Shown piece by piece: positions 17,030 to 25,422 of a stretch of 64,000 nt of DNA. Both the position numbers and the translations under genes were made by a program. The notes beneath the pieces were generated by a model, which did not search any database, was not told where the DNA came from, and saw only the letters and a list, made by a program, of their open reading frames with translations. The stretch's first letter is position 1. Each line of letters opens with the position of its first letter. Origin of the DNA: Cryobacterium sp. GrIS_2_6 (GTDB taxonomy: Bacteria > Actinomycetota > Actinomycetes > Actinomycetales > Microbacteriaceae); NCBI RefSeq assembly GCF_035984545.1, contig NZ_JAXCHP010000001.1:1860001-1924000 (forward strand), in the 5' to 3' direction.

Positions 17030-17673
17030 GCACTCAACAGACGTTTCTGGTGTTCGGCGCAACCGGGCAGACCGGCAGGCATTTCATTTCGCTGGCTCTC
17101 AACGACGGACACCACGTCAAGGTACTCGCCCGAAACCCCGCAAAGCTCGACAGCACCATCCCGAACCTTGAGATCCACCAGGGATCGATCACCGATTCCC
17201 CTGACCTCGATCGGCTCGTCGACGGCGCCGATTTCGTGGTGTCGCTGCTGGGCGATGCGCAGTTGCAGAAGACGCAGAAGATCAACACCGCCTTCGTGCG
17301 GGACCTGGTGCCCGCAATGAGACGCCACGGAGTCCGCCGCTTTCTCTACCAGGCGGGCGGACTCAGCGCCCCTCCGAACCGGAGACTGTCACCGGCACTG
17401 TGGGCGATCAGAAACACCATCGCGCGCGGACACATCGGTCAGCACGAAGACAACGAAGCAGTCATGCGATACCTGGCAGACGAAGCCATGGACATCGAAT
17501 GGATGGTTCACCGGGCCGGAATCGGCTCGGACGGACCATCAAAAGGCGATCTGGAGCGATCCAGTCGCCGGGTGAGTATCGCCACCTTCCGAGACTGCGC
17601 GGCGCACGGCTACCGGCTCCTCTCGGATCCGACCGCCATTCACACCTGCGACCTCAGCAGCTATCGAAAATAA
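17026..17673 (+). CDS. NAD(P)-binding atypical SDR
   Basis: 215-aa Rossmann protein of the NAD(P)H-binding (NmrA/BVR-B-like) group: LVFGATGQTGRHFISLALND is the dinucleotide motif, followed by VKVLARNPAKL and FVVSLLGDAQLQ. ATG overlaps the stop of the MDR gene (ATGA), so the two are translationally coupled and under the same TetR repressor. Likely a flavin- or quinone-type reductase or a stress-linked epimerase; not resolvable. Confidence 0.85.
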   Translation: MSTQQTFLVFGATGQTGRHFISLALNDGHHVKVLARNPAKLDSTIPNLEIHQGSITDSPDLDRLVDGADFVVSLLGDAQLQKTQKINTAFVRDLVPAMRRHGVRRFLYQAGGLSAPPNRRLSPALWAIRNTIARGHIGQHEDNEAVMRYLADEAMDIEWMVHRAGIGSDGPSKGDLERSSRRVSIATFRDCAAHGYRLLSDPTAIHTCDLSSYRK

Positions 17674-17723
17674 CCTTGGACCCGCCAGGTCGGGGTCGAC
17701 GGCGTCGACTAGGCAAACATCCA

Positions 17724-18014
17724 TCAGGATCGGCGATCGGCCAACGCCCGCGCGCGCGGTTCGGGAACTCCGAGCAGAAGCAGGCTGGTTATTGTCGGGG
17801 CTGAGACGGCGAGTGTCTTCCGGGAGAGGTCGTTGCCGGCGATGGCGAACACGGCCGACCAGGCCACCTGGCTGAGGACATCCGCGGGGAGGTGCCGACC
17901 GAAAACGCCACTGTCTTGTCCCCGTTGGACCAGGTCGGCAAGCGCCGTGTCAACCGGTCCGAGGAGGGCATGGATGTCCTCCCCGAACTCGCCGCGTCGG
18001 AGCACGACCAGCAC
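17724..18014 (-). pseudogene. TetR-family regulator, C-terminal fragment
   Basis: Only about 95 C-terminal residues remain: GEFGEDIHALLGPVDTALAD, LSQVAWSAVFAIAGNDLS, and TSLLLLGVPEPRARALADRR. The DNA-binding N-terminus that should lie at higher coordinates has been replaced by the middle of a divergent epoxide hydrolase gene, joined at about 18015-18020. The fragment cannot bind DNA as a TetR protein. Confidence 0.7.
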
Positions 18015-18019
18015 CCGGT

Positions 18020-18658
18020 GGCGACTGGGGCGGGGCTGTCACCACGGCCCTCGGCGCCACGCAGCCCGCAGGCCTCCTCGGCATCCACCTGAACACGCCG
18101 TACGCCGTCCCGGCCCACATCCCCGCCACGCTGACACCCGAGGAGCGGCGCGCAGTGGAGGGCTTGACCCTCTATGCCGGACCTCTCGGGGGGTCGAATC
18201 ACCTGCAGGGCACCAAGCCGCAGACCGTCGGATTCGCGCTGGCGGACTCTCCGGCAGGCCAAGCGGCCTGGATCTACGAGAAATACCAGTCCAAGACGGA
18301 CAACCACGGGCTGGCGGAGGACGCCCTCAGCGTCGATTCCATTCTGGACTCGATATCGCTCTCCTGGTTCACCAACAGCGCCGCCTCGTCGGCCCGCATC
18401 TACTGGGAGAACCGATCGGCCACCATGGCCGGTCCGCACCTCACATTGCCGGTCGCCGTGACCGTGTTCCCCCGAGACATCCCCCGGTTGCCGCGAACCT
18501 GGATCGAAGACACCTACAGCGACCTGATCCATTACGCCGAGGCCGACAATGGCGGACACTTCGCCGCTCTCGAACAGCCGGAGATCCTCATCGATGAGAT
18601 CCGCGCCGGGCTGAGGAGCCTGCGTAACCGGGCAGGCAGGCTCAATGCAACCCTTTAG
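18020..18658 (+). pseudogene. epoxide hydrolase, N-terminal half deleted
   Basis: The frame enters at DWGGAVTTALGATQPAGL, which is the nucleophile elbow (Asp followed by Trp-Gly-Gly) of EHN-type epoxide hydrolases, then LNTPYAVPAHIPATLTPEE, the lid region, the acid region VAVTVFPRDIPRLPRTWIE and the His in DNGGHFAALEQPE. About 170 N-terminal residues, including the EHN domain, are missing. It abuts the TetR fragment. The first usable start is ATG-less; any product would be inactive. Confidence 0.8.
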
Positions 18659-18685
18659 TTGCACCTTGCGTGAATTTGTGCAACT
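18657..18685. promoter_or_regulatory. candidate ArsR operator of the second AHSA1-ArsR operon
   Basis: Inverted repeat AGTTGCAC / GTGCAACT with a 13-nt spacer, immediately upstream of the AHSA1-arsR operon and just past the epoxide hydrolase stop. A further TTGCA copy follows at about 18692. Position and symmetry suit control by the downstream ArsR protein. Confidence 0.45.
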
Positions 18686-18722
18686 CTGAGATTGCATTAA
18701 TCAACCGAAGGGATGAAGCATC

Positions 18723-19196
18723 ATGAGTATGAAGATCAACGAGTTGTCCGTTGTCGATACGGACAAGTTCACCGTCTCACGAACCATCACCATCGCAGCC
18801 CCCATCGAGAAGGTCTGGGCCGCGGTCACCGAGGCGCAGCACATCGCCCGCTGGTTTCCAGAGCACGCCACCCTCGCGCCGCTTGCGGTCGGCACTACCG
18901 GTGTCTTCGGCTGGTCCGACCATGGTGATTTCCCGGTCCGCATCGAAGAACTCGACCCACCGCGCATGATCGCCTACCGCTGGGGCAACAGCAACGCCGC
19001 CGCATCCACTCTCGAGTCGGGCGAGACCACCGTCTTCCGCTTCACCCTCGAAACGGTGGATGCCGGCACGCAACTCACGGTCGTCGAATCAGGGTTCGAC
19101 GCCCTCCGCGACCCCGCCGCGAGCATGGACGGCAACCGCGGCGGGTGGGACTTCGAGCTGGACGAGTTGGTCGCCTACCTCGAAGGTTCCGAGTGA
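18723..19196 (+). CDS. SRPBCC/AHSA1-domain protein
   Basis: 157-aa single START-like domain: VSRTITIAAPIEKVWAAVTE, AQHIARWFPEHATLAPL, GDFPVRIEELDPPRMIAYRW and the C-terminal WDFELDELVAYLEG helix. Ligand unknown. ATG at 18723 follows GAAGGGATG-type ribosome sequence. Its stop overlaps the GTG start of the ArsR gene (GTGA), so regulator and target are one operon, in opposite order to the pair at 5.2-6.6 kb. Confidence 0.9.
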   Translation: MSMKINELSVVDTDKFTVSRTITIAAPIEKVWAAVTEAQHIARWFPEHATLAPLAVGTTGVFGWSDHGDFPVRIEELDPPRMIAYRWGNSNAAASTLESGETTVFRFTLETVDAGTQLTVVESGFDALRDPAASMDGNRGGWDFELDELVAYLEGSE

Positions 19197-19519
19197 CCGC
19201 GTCCACCCTCGTTCCCGTTTTCGCCGCCCTCGGCGATGACACGCGCTGGAGCATCCTGGCAGCGCTCGGCGGGGCGGACGCATCGGCGTCCGCCCTCGCC
19301 GAGGTCCTGCCCGTCTCGCGCCAGGCGATCGCCAAGCACCTTGCGGTGCTGCAGGACGTCGGACTCGTCGAGCCGGTGAGAGTGGGTCGCGAAGTGCAGT
19401 ACCGGGTGCTGGGCAGCCAGTTCACGGAGACCGCGCGGCGACTCGACCTCCTCGGGGCACAGTGGGACCGCCGCCTGGCGACGATCAAGCAGATCGCGGA
19501 GGGGCTGGAGTCGGAGTGA
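19193..19519 (+). CDS. ArsR-family regulator
   Basis: 108-aa winged helix: LVPVFAALGDDTRWSILAAL and SASALAEVLPVSRQAIAKHL, VLQDVGLVEPVRVGREVQYRV. Start GTG at 19193 is chosen because it overlaps the AHSA1 stop by 4 nt; the longer in-frame start at 19145 lies inside the AHSA1 gene. It lacks metal ligands. Likely autorepressor acting at the inverted repeat at 18657-18685. Confidence 0.88.
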   Translation: MTASTLVPVFAALGDDTRWSILAALGGADASASALAEVLPVSRQAIAKHLAVLQDVGLVEPVRVGREVQYRVLGSQFTETARRLDLLGAQWDRRLATIKQIAEGLESE

Positions 19520-19535
19520 ACGCCCGTTTGCCTCC

Positions 19536-19673
19536 TCAGCTCGCAGGAGGGAAGATACAGGCGTACCCGGTGACCGCCCGCGCATGCCGGCCGAACAGCA
19601 GCCCGAACGCGCGGCGATCCCCCGTGACCGACCAGTGCAACAGCACCCGGTCGGACTCCCCCGCAGCCTCCAT
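19536..19673 (-). pseudogene. ECF sigma factor, N-terminal fragment
   Basis: From ATG 19673 the minus strand encodes ESDRVLLHWSVTGDRRAFGL, LFGRHARAVTGYA and then loses the family sequence. It matches the first 37 or so residues of the intact sigma factor at 51738-52286 with few changes. The gene was cut here; what follows is the convergent end of the ArsR gene. The whole 5' part with its upstream region is duplicated (see 19561-19798). Confidence 0.75.
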
Positions 19674-19798
19674 GACCACCCCCTTGACTATTGAATGTCA
19701 TCCGCGGCCGATTCATGACAAATTGGCCCTGATCGGGTCGAGAAAATTTCCACACGCCTTGTGCCGGTCGCGTGGGAGCCCGTGCGCATACTGGATGT
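19561..19798. repeat. 238-bp duplication of a sigma-factor 5' end and promoter
   Basis: This stretch matches 52174-52406 in the same orientation, roughly 85-90% identical by eye with a few small gaps. It covers the sigma gene start, its ribosome site, the TGTCAT/ATGACA dyad and about 80 bp further upstream. Similarity ends near CATACTGGAT on both sides. One copy keeps the whole sigma operon, this one only the beginning. Confidence 0.85.
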
Positions 19799-19831
19799 CA
19801 ACAGCCACCGGTACGCAGAAAGGGGGCCGAC

Positions 19832-20002
19832 ATGCATGACGATCTCTCCGAAGAGCACCGGCTGGACCGCGGGGCTTGGGTCCGTCAGGACGTCGAACCC
19901 AGTTTCGTGCGGTTGGCCGAAATCGCCGAGCAGTTCCGCACCGAAGCACGGAAACTGGGACTGTCCGAGCCGGAGATGCGCCGACTGATCGAAGGAGTCT
20001 AA
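19832..20002 (+). CDS. 56-aa protein ahead of DUF1648 gene
   Basis: Hydrophilic protein ending FVRLAEIAEQFRTEARKLGL and SEPEMRRLIEGV. ATG at 19832 has AAAGGGGG 5 nt upstream; its stop is 2 nt before the next ATG. The C-terminal helix resembles the tail of YtrA-type GntR regulators that commonly precede DUF1648 genes, so this could be the remnant of such a regulator now expressed from a new start. Function unknown. Confidence 0.55.
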   Translation: MHDDLSEEHRLDRGAWVRQDVEPSFVRLAEIAEQFRTEARKLGLSEPEMRRLIEGV

Positions 20003-20004
20003 CC

Positions 20005-20718
20005 ATGGGTGCACGTAGTTCTGGACGAGCACGCGTTCGTGATGTCCTCGCTGCGGTCACTGTCTGGATCCCCCTCGCCGCGGTTGCCACGACCTGGCTC
20101 ATCTGGCGCGCAGAGCTTCCGTCCGACCTGCCCCGCCAGTGGGGCAGCCATGGGGTTAGTTCGACGTGGCCGACGGGGGTGGCGGTCGCGCTCTTTGCGT
20201 TGGTCTGCTTGGGCTCGGCCCTCAGTGCAACGTTCGCGTTACGGGAGGGCGCGGCCCCGACTCGCCGCAAGACGTTTCTGTGGAGCGGATTCGCGGCGGG
20301 GCTGGCAACCGGATCCTGGCTGATGATTGCCGGATCAACGATCACCTCCGGTCCCGGCACGGAACCGCAGGTCGGTGCGTGGCCACTGCTGCTCATGGCG
20401 TTGCTCGGGTACGGCCTTATTCCGTTCCTGCTCGCGCACCGGTGGGTGGCTGCCTAACCCGAACAGCATCCGGTGGAGCTCGTGCTTGCGCCGACAGAGA
20501 CCGGTGCCTGGATCACCACCGTCACGGTTCCACTGTTTGCGATCATGAGCGTTTCACTGTTTGCCGCCGCAGCGACATTGCTCATCATTGCGACACGAGA
20601 AGGCGGGCCCGGGGTGGATGTCGTCGGTGCCGTGGTCCTTCTCGTTCTGGCCGTTCTTATGCCGGGGTTTTCTCGACTTCGAATCAGCGTGGACTGGCGC
20701 GGGCCGCCCGTGGAGTAG
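20005..20718 (+). pseudogene. DUF1648-type membrane protein with in-frame stop
   Basis: The first open part (to TAA at 20455-20457, 150 aa) has helices in VTVWIPLAAVATTWLIW, GVAVALFALVCLGSAL and LLLMALLGYGLIPFLLA, with WGSHGV as the DUF1648 core. Beyond the TAA the same frame continues for 87 codons (EQHPVELVLAPTETGAW, then two more helices) to 20718. The C-terminal domain seen in relatives stops abruptly after LRISVDWRGP. I read this as one gene broken by a nonsense codon and cut at its 3' end. The 150-aa product alone might still be made: GAAGGAG precedes ATG 20005. Confidence 0.65.
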
Positions 20719-20988
20719 CTGCGCCGACCCCGAGATTGCATTGCAGATCTCGCCCGGAGCCAGCGCCATCGTAGGAGCTGGCGCCCCGGGTCGACCGAAG
20801 GGTTACATCATGATGGCTACCCGTTCTCGCCGAATCCTGACTCGTGCTGTTCGCGGCAAGGAAACCCAGTCCATCCAGTGTGGTCACTCAGCACCGCCGG
20901 GGCGACGCTATCGGTAGCGTCGCGAGACTCTTTCCAGAAACGCCTGTAGACGGCTTTCCACACAGGGTCGTTCTGCTCGCGTCCTGCC

Positions 20989-22098
20989 CTACTTATCGGC
21001 AGCGGCCAAGTGCGCATGCGCGCGCCACGCGCTGATCGCAAACTGTGCGATCAGAATGGCTATGACCCCGACAGATACCGCGACCACCCCTTCAGCAGCC
21101 ACCTGCGTCGAGAGCGGCACCAGTGCCCACGGCAACAGGATGCCACCCGGTGCCCAGGCGGCCAAACGCCGCCAGGGGGCACCGTAACGCAGCGACTCGG
21201 CGGCACTTGCCGCGAAGAAGAGGCTGATGCCAGCGCTGAGAGAAATCGCGGCGCCCGATGGCAGGAGTTGCCCGGCATCGGCTACTGCTGTACCAAGTGC
21301 AGCGGCGAACAGCGTGATGCCTGCCACAAGCAGGAACGGCAGGTACATCACAGTGTCGCGGATTCCACCGACGCTCCCACGCAGTTGCAGTCGCTGCAGT
21401 CCGCGCTCGACAGACGAGGCGGCATAGCTGAAGTAAATCCAGGCAAGCATCGACACTGCTGCGAACCCCAGAGCGGCGGTCAGGCCTGATGATGGCGCCC
21501 AGTGGGCGTCGAGCTCAGCGATGATTGTCAGGATTGACTCAGCGAAAACGATCACTACCAACAAGCCCACTCGCTCAGCGAGATGACCGACGTCAAGTGC
21601 ATTGCGCAGCCGCACCTGCTGACCACCGAGGAAGCTCAACAAAACGATCTCGATAGCCACTGCTATAGCCCAGATCGCATATTGCCAGGGGGGCGCGGCC
21701 AGGATCGAGACAAGCCATATCGAGGCCGGAACGAGACTGTAGAGCACCGACCGCCACCATGGGTTGCCGACCGATTGGCGATTAATGAGCCCCGGCACTG
21801 CCCAGACCAGCCGTAGCAGGGTATTGCCGATAGCAAATGCGGCGGCTCGATCGCCAAGGGCATCGGGCACAGCCGCGGCCATTACACCGATTGCGGCCAT
21901 GGCGATTGCCACGGATATCCACATGGAAGGACTAATCCGCGCGCCGAACAAGCTCATTGTAATTGTGGCGTTTACCCATGCCCACCATGCGGCGGCCAGT
22001 AAACCTACGAACGCGACCGCATCCATCCATGACGGATCGCCGTGCATGGTGTGGGCAATCTGTCCGATATAGGCCACGATCACCAGGTCGAAGAACAA
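20989..22098 (-). CDS. low temperature requirement protein A (LtrA) family membrane protein
   Basis: About 370-aa polytopic membrane protein with at least nine hydrophobic segments. The family-defining start LELFFDLVIVAYIGQIA lies at the extreme N-terminus; WWAWVNATITMSLFG and HLAERVGLLVVIVFAESIL are other LtrA hallmarks. The TTG at 22098 begins inside the ELFFDLV motif, so the real start is probably upstream: a perfect AGGAGG (22160-22165) is followed 7 nt later by an in-frame ATC (22150-22152), giving about 18 more residues. No ATG/GTG/TTG lies in that stretch. Function of LtrA is poorly known; the name comes from cold growth in Listeria. Confidence 0.85.
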   Translation of the reverse strand: MFFDLVIVAYIGQIAHTMHGDPSWMDAVAFVGLLAAAWWAWVNATITMSLFGARISPSMWISVAIAMAAIGVMAAAVPDALGDRAAAFAIGNTLLRLVWAVPGLINRQSVGNPWWRSVLYSLVPASIWLVSILAAPPWQYAIWAIAVAIEIVLLSFLGGQQVRLRNALDVGHLAERVGLLVVIVFAESILTIIAELDAHWAPSSGLTAALGFAAVSMLAWIYFSYAASSVERGLQRLQLRGSVGGIRDTVMYLPFLLVAGITLFAAALGTAVADAGQLLPSGAAISLSAGISLFFAASAAESLRYGAPWRRLAAWAPGGILLPWALVPLSTQVAAEGVVAVSVGVIAILIAQFAISAWRAHAHLAAADK

Positions 22099-22237
22099 TT
22101 CGAGCCCGTGGACCCGCCGTCCCGTGTGGACGGTCGACTCTGCTATCGAGATGGAGGCACCTCCTGAACGAGCAACGGGCTGGCGAAGGAACGCTCACGC
22201 CGAAGTTTAGACCGAGTTGCGTCCCATCTCGATTCGA

Positions 22238-22267
22238 AAACGCTCCTGAGAATCCTCAGGAGCGTTT
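22238..22267. terminator. strong 13-bp hairpin
   Basis: Perfect inverted repeat, arms AAACGCTCCTGAG and CTCAGGAGCGTTT with a 4-nt loop. A-rich and T-rich ends make it usable in both directions. It lies upstream of the LtrA gene, so it would end transcripts arriving from the right, or an otherwise lost gene. Confidence 0.6.
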
Positions 22268-22452
22268 CTGTTTCGGCTTAATGACTGGTTTCGTGAACAG
22301 TTTCGCCGATGGCGGTTTGGTGGGCTGCTCACGAAGGCAGCAGCGCGGCGATCGCGCCAGATCGCGGAAGCGGTTTTCCTCCACGATTTCTGGATTTTCC
22401 TCCAGTTCCTGGAAACGCCCTAGGCCGCAGTCAAGAAAGTCGCTACTCCCTG

Positions 22453-22725
22453 TCACCATTCCGGCATACCAGAGTGCCACGGGTGTTGGGGTGGGAGTCC
22501 AACTCGCGGGTCACCCGCAAGGTCGCGGTACTCGGGTGGGAGAAGCACCGGTGCCTCGCGTGCGCTTCCGTCGAGGAGGTCCCATCGGTTCTCGTAGCGA
22601 CTCCAAACTGGAACTAACACCCGCGCTCTTTCCACTGGGGCATTGCGTTTGCCCGGCTCCGCGGACGGGTCGGTGAGCCAGTCCATGTGCGAAATCCACG
22701 CGGCTGCTCCTGAAGGAGACATCAC
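22453..22725 (-). CDS. hypothetical protein, 90 aa
   Basis: Open frame rich in Trp, Pro and charged residues (WISHMDWLTDPSAEPGK, VLVPVWSRYENRWDLLDG). Residue composition looks protein-like rather than random GC-rich translation, but no family is recognised and no clear ribosome site precedes the start. It may be a fragment. The rest of 22268-22870 shows no supported gene. Confidence 0.3.
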   Translation of the reverse strand: MMSPSGAAAWISHMDWLTDPSAEPGKRNAPVERARVLVPVWSRYENRWDLLDGSAREAPVLLPPEYRDLAGDPRVGLPPQHPWHSGMPEW

Positions 22726-22870
22726 GGTCGTTTCATTGCCCGTTTGGCTGCATCAGATCCCCGGTGGAGGCACATCGGGATGGTTCCGGCAGCAGCACTT
22801 CCACGGATCCCTTATCCCACCCGAGGATGTGCAGGAGTGATCCTCGGCCTCGGATCGGTCGTGCCGTAAA

Positions 22871-24493
22871 GTGCATCGCGTGCGCACTGATCCGAGTACC
22901 TGGTTCCTGAGCCGGGCCGAGCGCGGAAACCTGTCCACGGACGTGCATGCGGGTAGTGCCGGATCGCCGGCCTGGTCGGAGGGCAACCTCGTGGTGCCCC
23001 TGGTGCATGGCACCACCTACTTCGCCCGGCTGCACGAGGAGTTGACGGCGTTGCAGGCGGGAGACCGCGTCTGGTTCACAGACTGGCGTGGCGATGCCGA
23101 CGAGCGGATGCTGCCGGACGGGCCATCGATCGGCGATCTGCTCGCTGGGCTGGCCCGCTCGGGAGTGGAAGTGCGCGGCCTTGTCTGGAGATCCCACGGG
23201 GAAAGCGTGTCGGCCCCGATGAGCGGCCGCTCCAACGAACGGCTGGGTCGCGAGATCAACGAGGCCGGCGGCGAGGTGCTGCTGGACCAGCGCGTGCGCC
23301 TCTTCGGCTCGCATCACCAGAAGTTCTTCGTCATCCGCCGTCGGGACGACCCGTCGCGGGACATCGCGTTCGTCGGCGGACTCGACCTTTGCCACGGCCG
23401 CCGGGACGACGCCGGACACACGGGAGACCCGCAGGCGCTGGATATGGATCCGCGGTACGGCAAACGCCCGCCGTGGCACGATGCCTCCCTCGAACTGCAC
23501 GGCCCCGTGGTGGCAGACCTACTGGCGGTGTTCGCCGAGCGATGGAACGACCCTCACCCACTGGACCGGCGCACGCCCTATCGGATGCTGCTACAGCGTC
23601 TCGCCCGCATGCCCCGGCACCCCAGGCCCCTGCCGGAATCCGCGCCAGCACCGCCGCCGGCGGGCCCGCACGCCGTGCAGCTGCTGCGCACCTACGGTGT
23701 GAAGCGCCCGCCGTTCCCGTTCGCGCCTGCCGGGGAGCGCAGCATTGCCCGCGCCTACGGGAAGGCCTTCGCCCGCGCACGCTCGCTGATCTACATAGAG
23801 GACCAGTACCTGTGGTCCAGGGAAGTCGCAGCCGCTCTCGCGGCGGCCCTCACACGCAACCCCGAGTTGACCGTGATCGTCGTTGTGCCCCGGTATCCCG
23901 ACTCCGACGGGCGTCTCGCCGGGCCGGCAAGCCGGCTGGGCCAGTTGCGGGCACTCAGCATGCTCAGCCGCGCCGCGCCAGGCCGGGTCGGCGTTTTCGA
24001 CCTCGAGAACGCCGCGGGCACTCCGATCTACGTGCACGCCAAGGTGTGCATCGTCGACGACACGTGGGTCACCTGTGGCTCGGACAACTTCAATCGCCGA
24101 TCGTGGACCACCGACAGTGAGCTCACGTGCGCCGTCATCGATACCACCCCGGGCACCCCGGAAGCACCCGGCGCAGGGAACGGCCCCGATGCTTCCGGGC
24201 GCCTGGCCCGGGACCTCCGCCTGCAACTGTGGTCGGAGCACCTGGGCCTGGACCCGGACGATCCCGCGCTCGGCGACCCCGCCGCCGCGCTCCGCCTGTG
24301 GAACACCACCGCCGACGGCCTCGACGACTGGCACGCAACCGGCCACCGCGCGACCCGCCCCACGGGACGAGTGCGCCACCACACTCCCGAACCGGTCACG
24401 CGCATCCAGCGGCTCTGGGCGGTCCCCATCGGGCGCTTCGTCATGGACCCGGATGGCCGGCCCCGCCCGCTGCGAGGTACCGCGCGCTTTTAG
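22871..24493 (+). CDS. phospholipase D family protein
   Basis: 540-aa PLD-superfamily enzyme with two HKD motifs: HHQKFFVIRR (about residue 148; His-x-Lys then Asp within FVGGLDLCHG-type segment) and HAKVCIVDDTWVTCGSDNFN (about residue 387). Between them YIEDQYLWSREVA is the typical PLD segment. No signal peptide. Such actinobacterial proteins are annotated as phospholipases or phosphatidyltransferases; the substrate is not certain. GTG start at 22871. It stands alone with its own upstream gap. Confidence 0.9.
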   Translation: MHRVRTDPSTWFLSRAERGNLSTDVHAGSAGSPAWSEGNLVVPLVHGTTYFARLHEELTALQAGDRVWFTDWRGDADERMLPDGPSIGDLLAGLARSGVEVRGLVWRSHGESVSAPMSGRSNERLGREINEAGGEVLLDQRVRLFGSHHQKFFVIRRRDDPSRDIAFVGGLDLCHGRRDDAGHTGDPQALDMDPRYGKRPPWHDASLELHGPVVADLLAVFAERWNDPHPLDRRTPYRMLLQRLARMPRHPRPLPESAPAPPPAGPHAVQLLRTYGVKRPPFPFAPAGERSIARAYGKAFARARSLIYIEDQYLWSREVAAALAAALTRNPELTVIVVVPRYPDSDGRLAGPASRLGQLRALSMLSRAAPGRVGVFDLENAAGTPIYVHAKVCIVDDTWVTCGSDNFNRRSWTTDSELTCAVIDTTPGTPEAPGAGNGPDASGRLARDLRLQLWSEHLGLDPDDPALGDPAAALRLWNTTADGLDDWHATGHRATRPTGRVRHHTPEPVTRIQRLWAVPIGRFVMDPDGRPRPLRGTARF

Positions 24494-24622
24494 GCCGCGC
24501 AGTCCTAGGTCCGACGGTTTCGCCCAGGCAGCCGCATCCGCGAAATGTTCAACCTCGCTCCGGTGCCGACACAACAGCAGCCGTCACCGAATCGCAAGTC
24601 CTTGAGCAGCTTGAGTTGCGTC

Positions 24623-24900
24623 TTAGGACTCCGAGGGCACCAAGGGAAGTTCGGCTCCGTAGTTCCACGACACGATGGCCGGCTGCTCGCAGTAGAAGCT
24701 GAGCACGGAGACCAATCCAGCGTCCAGGGTGATTTGAGCACCGAAGCGAGGGGCCATTCTCAGGTACACGGCTGCCAGAATGCGCAGGAAATGGCCGTGC
24801 GCGATCAGGGCGACGTTTCCCTCCTCCATCGCAGGCAGCACCCGCGTGAGCACCCGCGATGCGCGGGCGGCGACCTCCTCGACCGTCTCACGAGGCGTGT
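24623..24900 (-). pseudogene. histidine phosphatase, C-terminal fragment
   Basis: The minus strand encodes TVEEVAARASRVLTRVLPAM, NVALIAHGHFLRILAAVYL (second catalytic His in AHGHF) and LSFYCEQPAIVSWNYGAE before a stop. The N-terminal RHG motif is missing; upstream sequence becomes the 3' end of the neighbouring membrane protein gene. About half of a cobC/PGAM-type protein remains. Confidence 0.7.
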
Positions 24901-25340
24901 CACTTTCCGAAGAGAGCAACGGCGCTTCCGAGACCGATCATCACAACGAGAAAGCTCGCGCCAATCACGCCGGCGAGTATCGCGACTGTAACCAGAGCGG
25001 AGAACCCTGCGACCTTGAGCGAGAGAAACGACGCGGACGTTGCGGGCGTGTCCCGCGCATATGCTCGATACCCCGACCAGGCAAACAGCACCGCGTAGAC
25101 GATGACCAAGCCTGCCACGGAAAGTATGCCCCACCCCGAGAAGGTCAAACCATACGGAAGCGCCATTCCGATGAGGACCGCGATTGCGGCCCCACCCGCC
25201 AGGGCCAGAACCATTGGCGCCAACAGCCATTCCCGGAGCCGCAAGGGTGTGCTGCGGAGCAAGTCGTCGCTATCTGGGCGGAGCGCCCCTACCTCCAGCT
25301 GGGCATTCGGATCTTCAGAATCCCACTCGGGCGTCGACAT
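24900..25340 (-). CDS. four-helix membrane protein, unknown
   Basis: 146-aa protein: a hydrophilic acidic N-terminus (PEWDSEDPNAQLEVGALRPD) followed by four hydrophobic segments (MVLALAGGAAIAVLIGMAL; LSVAGLVIVYAVLFAWSGY; VAGFSALVTVAILAGVIGA; FLVVMIGLGSAVALF). Start ATG at 25340 is preferred over 25367 because GTGGGGGT precedes it. Not assigned to a family. The gene ends where the phosphatase remnant begins. Confidence 0.65.
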   Translation of the reverse strand: MSTPEWDSEDPNAQLEVGALRPDSDDLLRSTPLRLREWLLAPMVLALAGGAAIAVLIGMALPYGLTFSGWGILSVAGLVIVYAVLFAWSGYRAYARDTPATSASFLSLKVAGFSALVTVAILAGVIGASFLVVMIGLGSAVALFGK

Positions 25341-25422
25341 GCGTGAACCGTACCCCCACTCTTCCACGGCGAACTGGCTTACTGGGAGGGGACGATCTCG
25401 GCGGCTCAGCGGAGATGTCGCG

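Noticed and set aside
22256..22480. 74-codon minus-strand ORF ending inside the hairpin at 22238-22267
   Set aside because: No start signal and no family; its end inside a terminator stem suggests chance.
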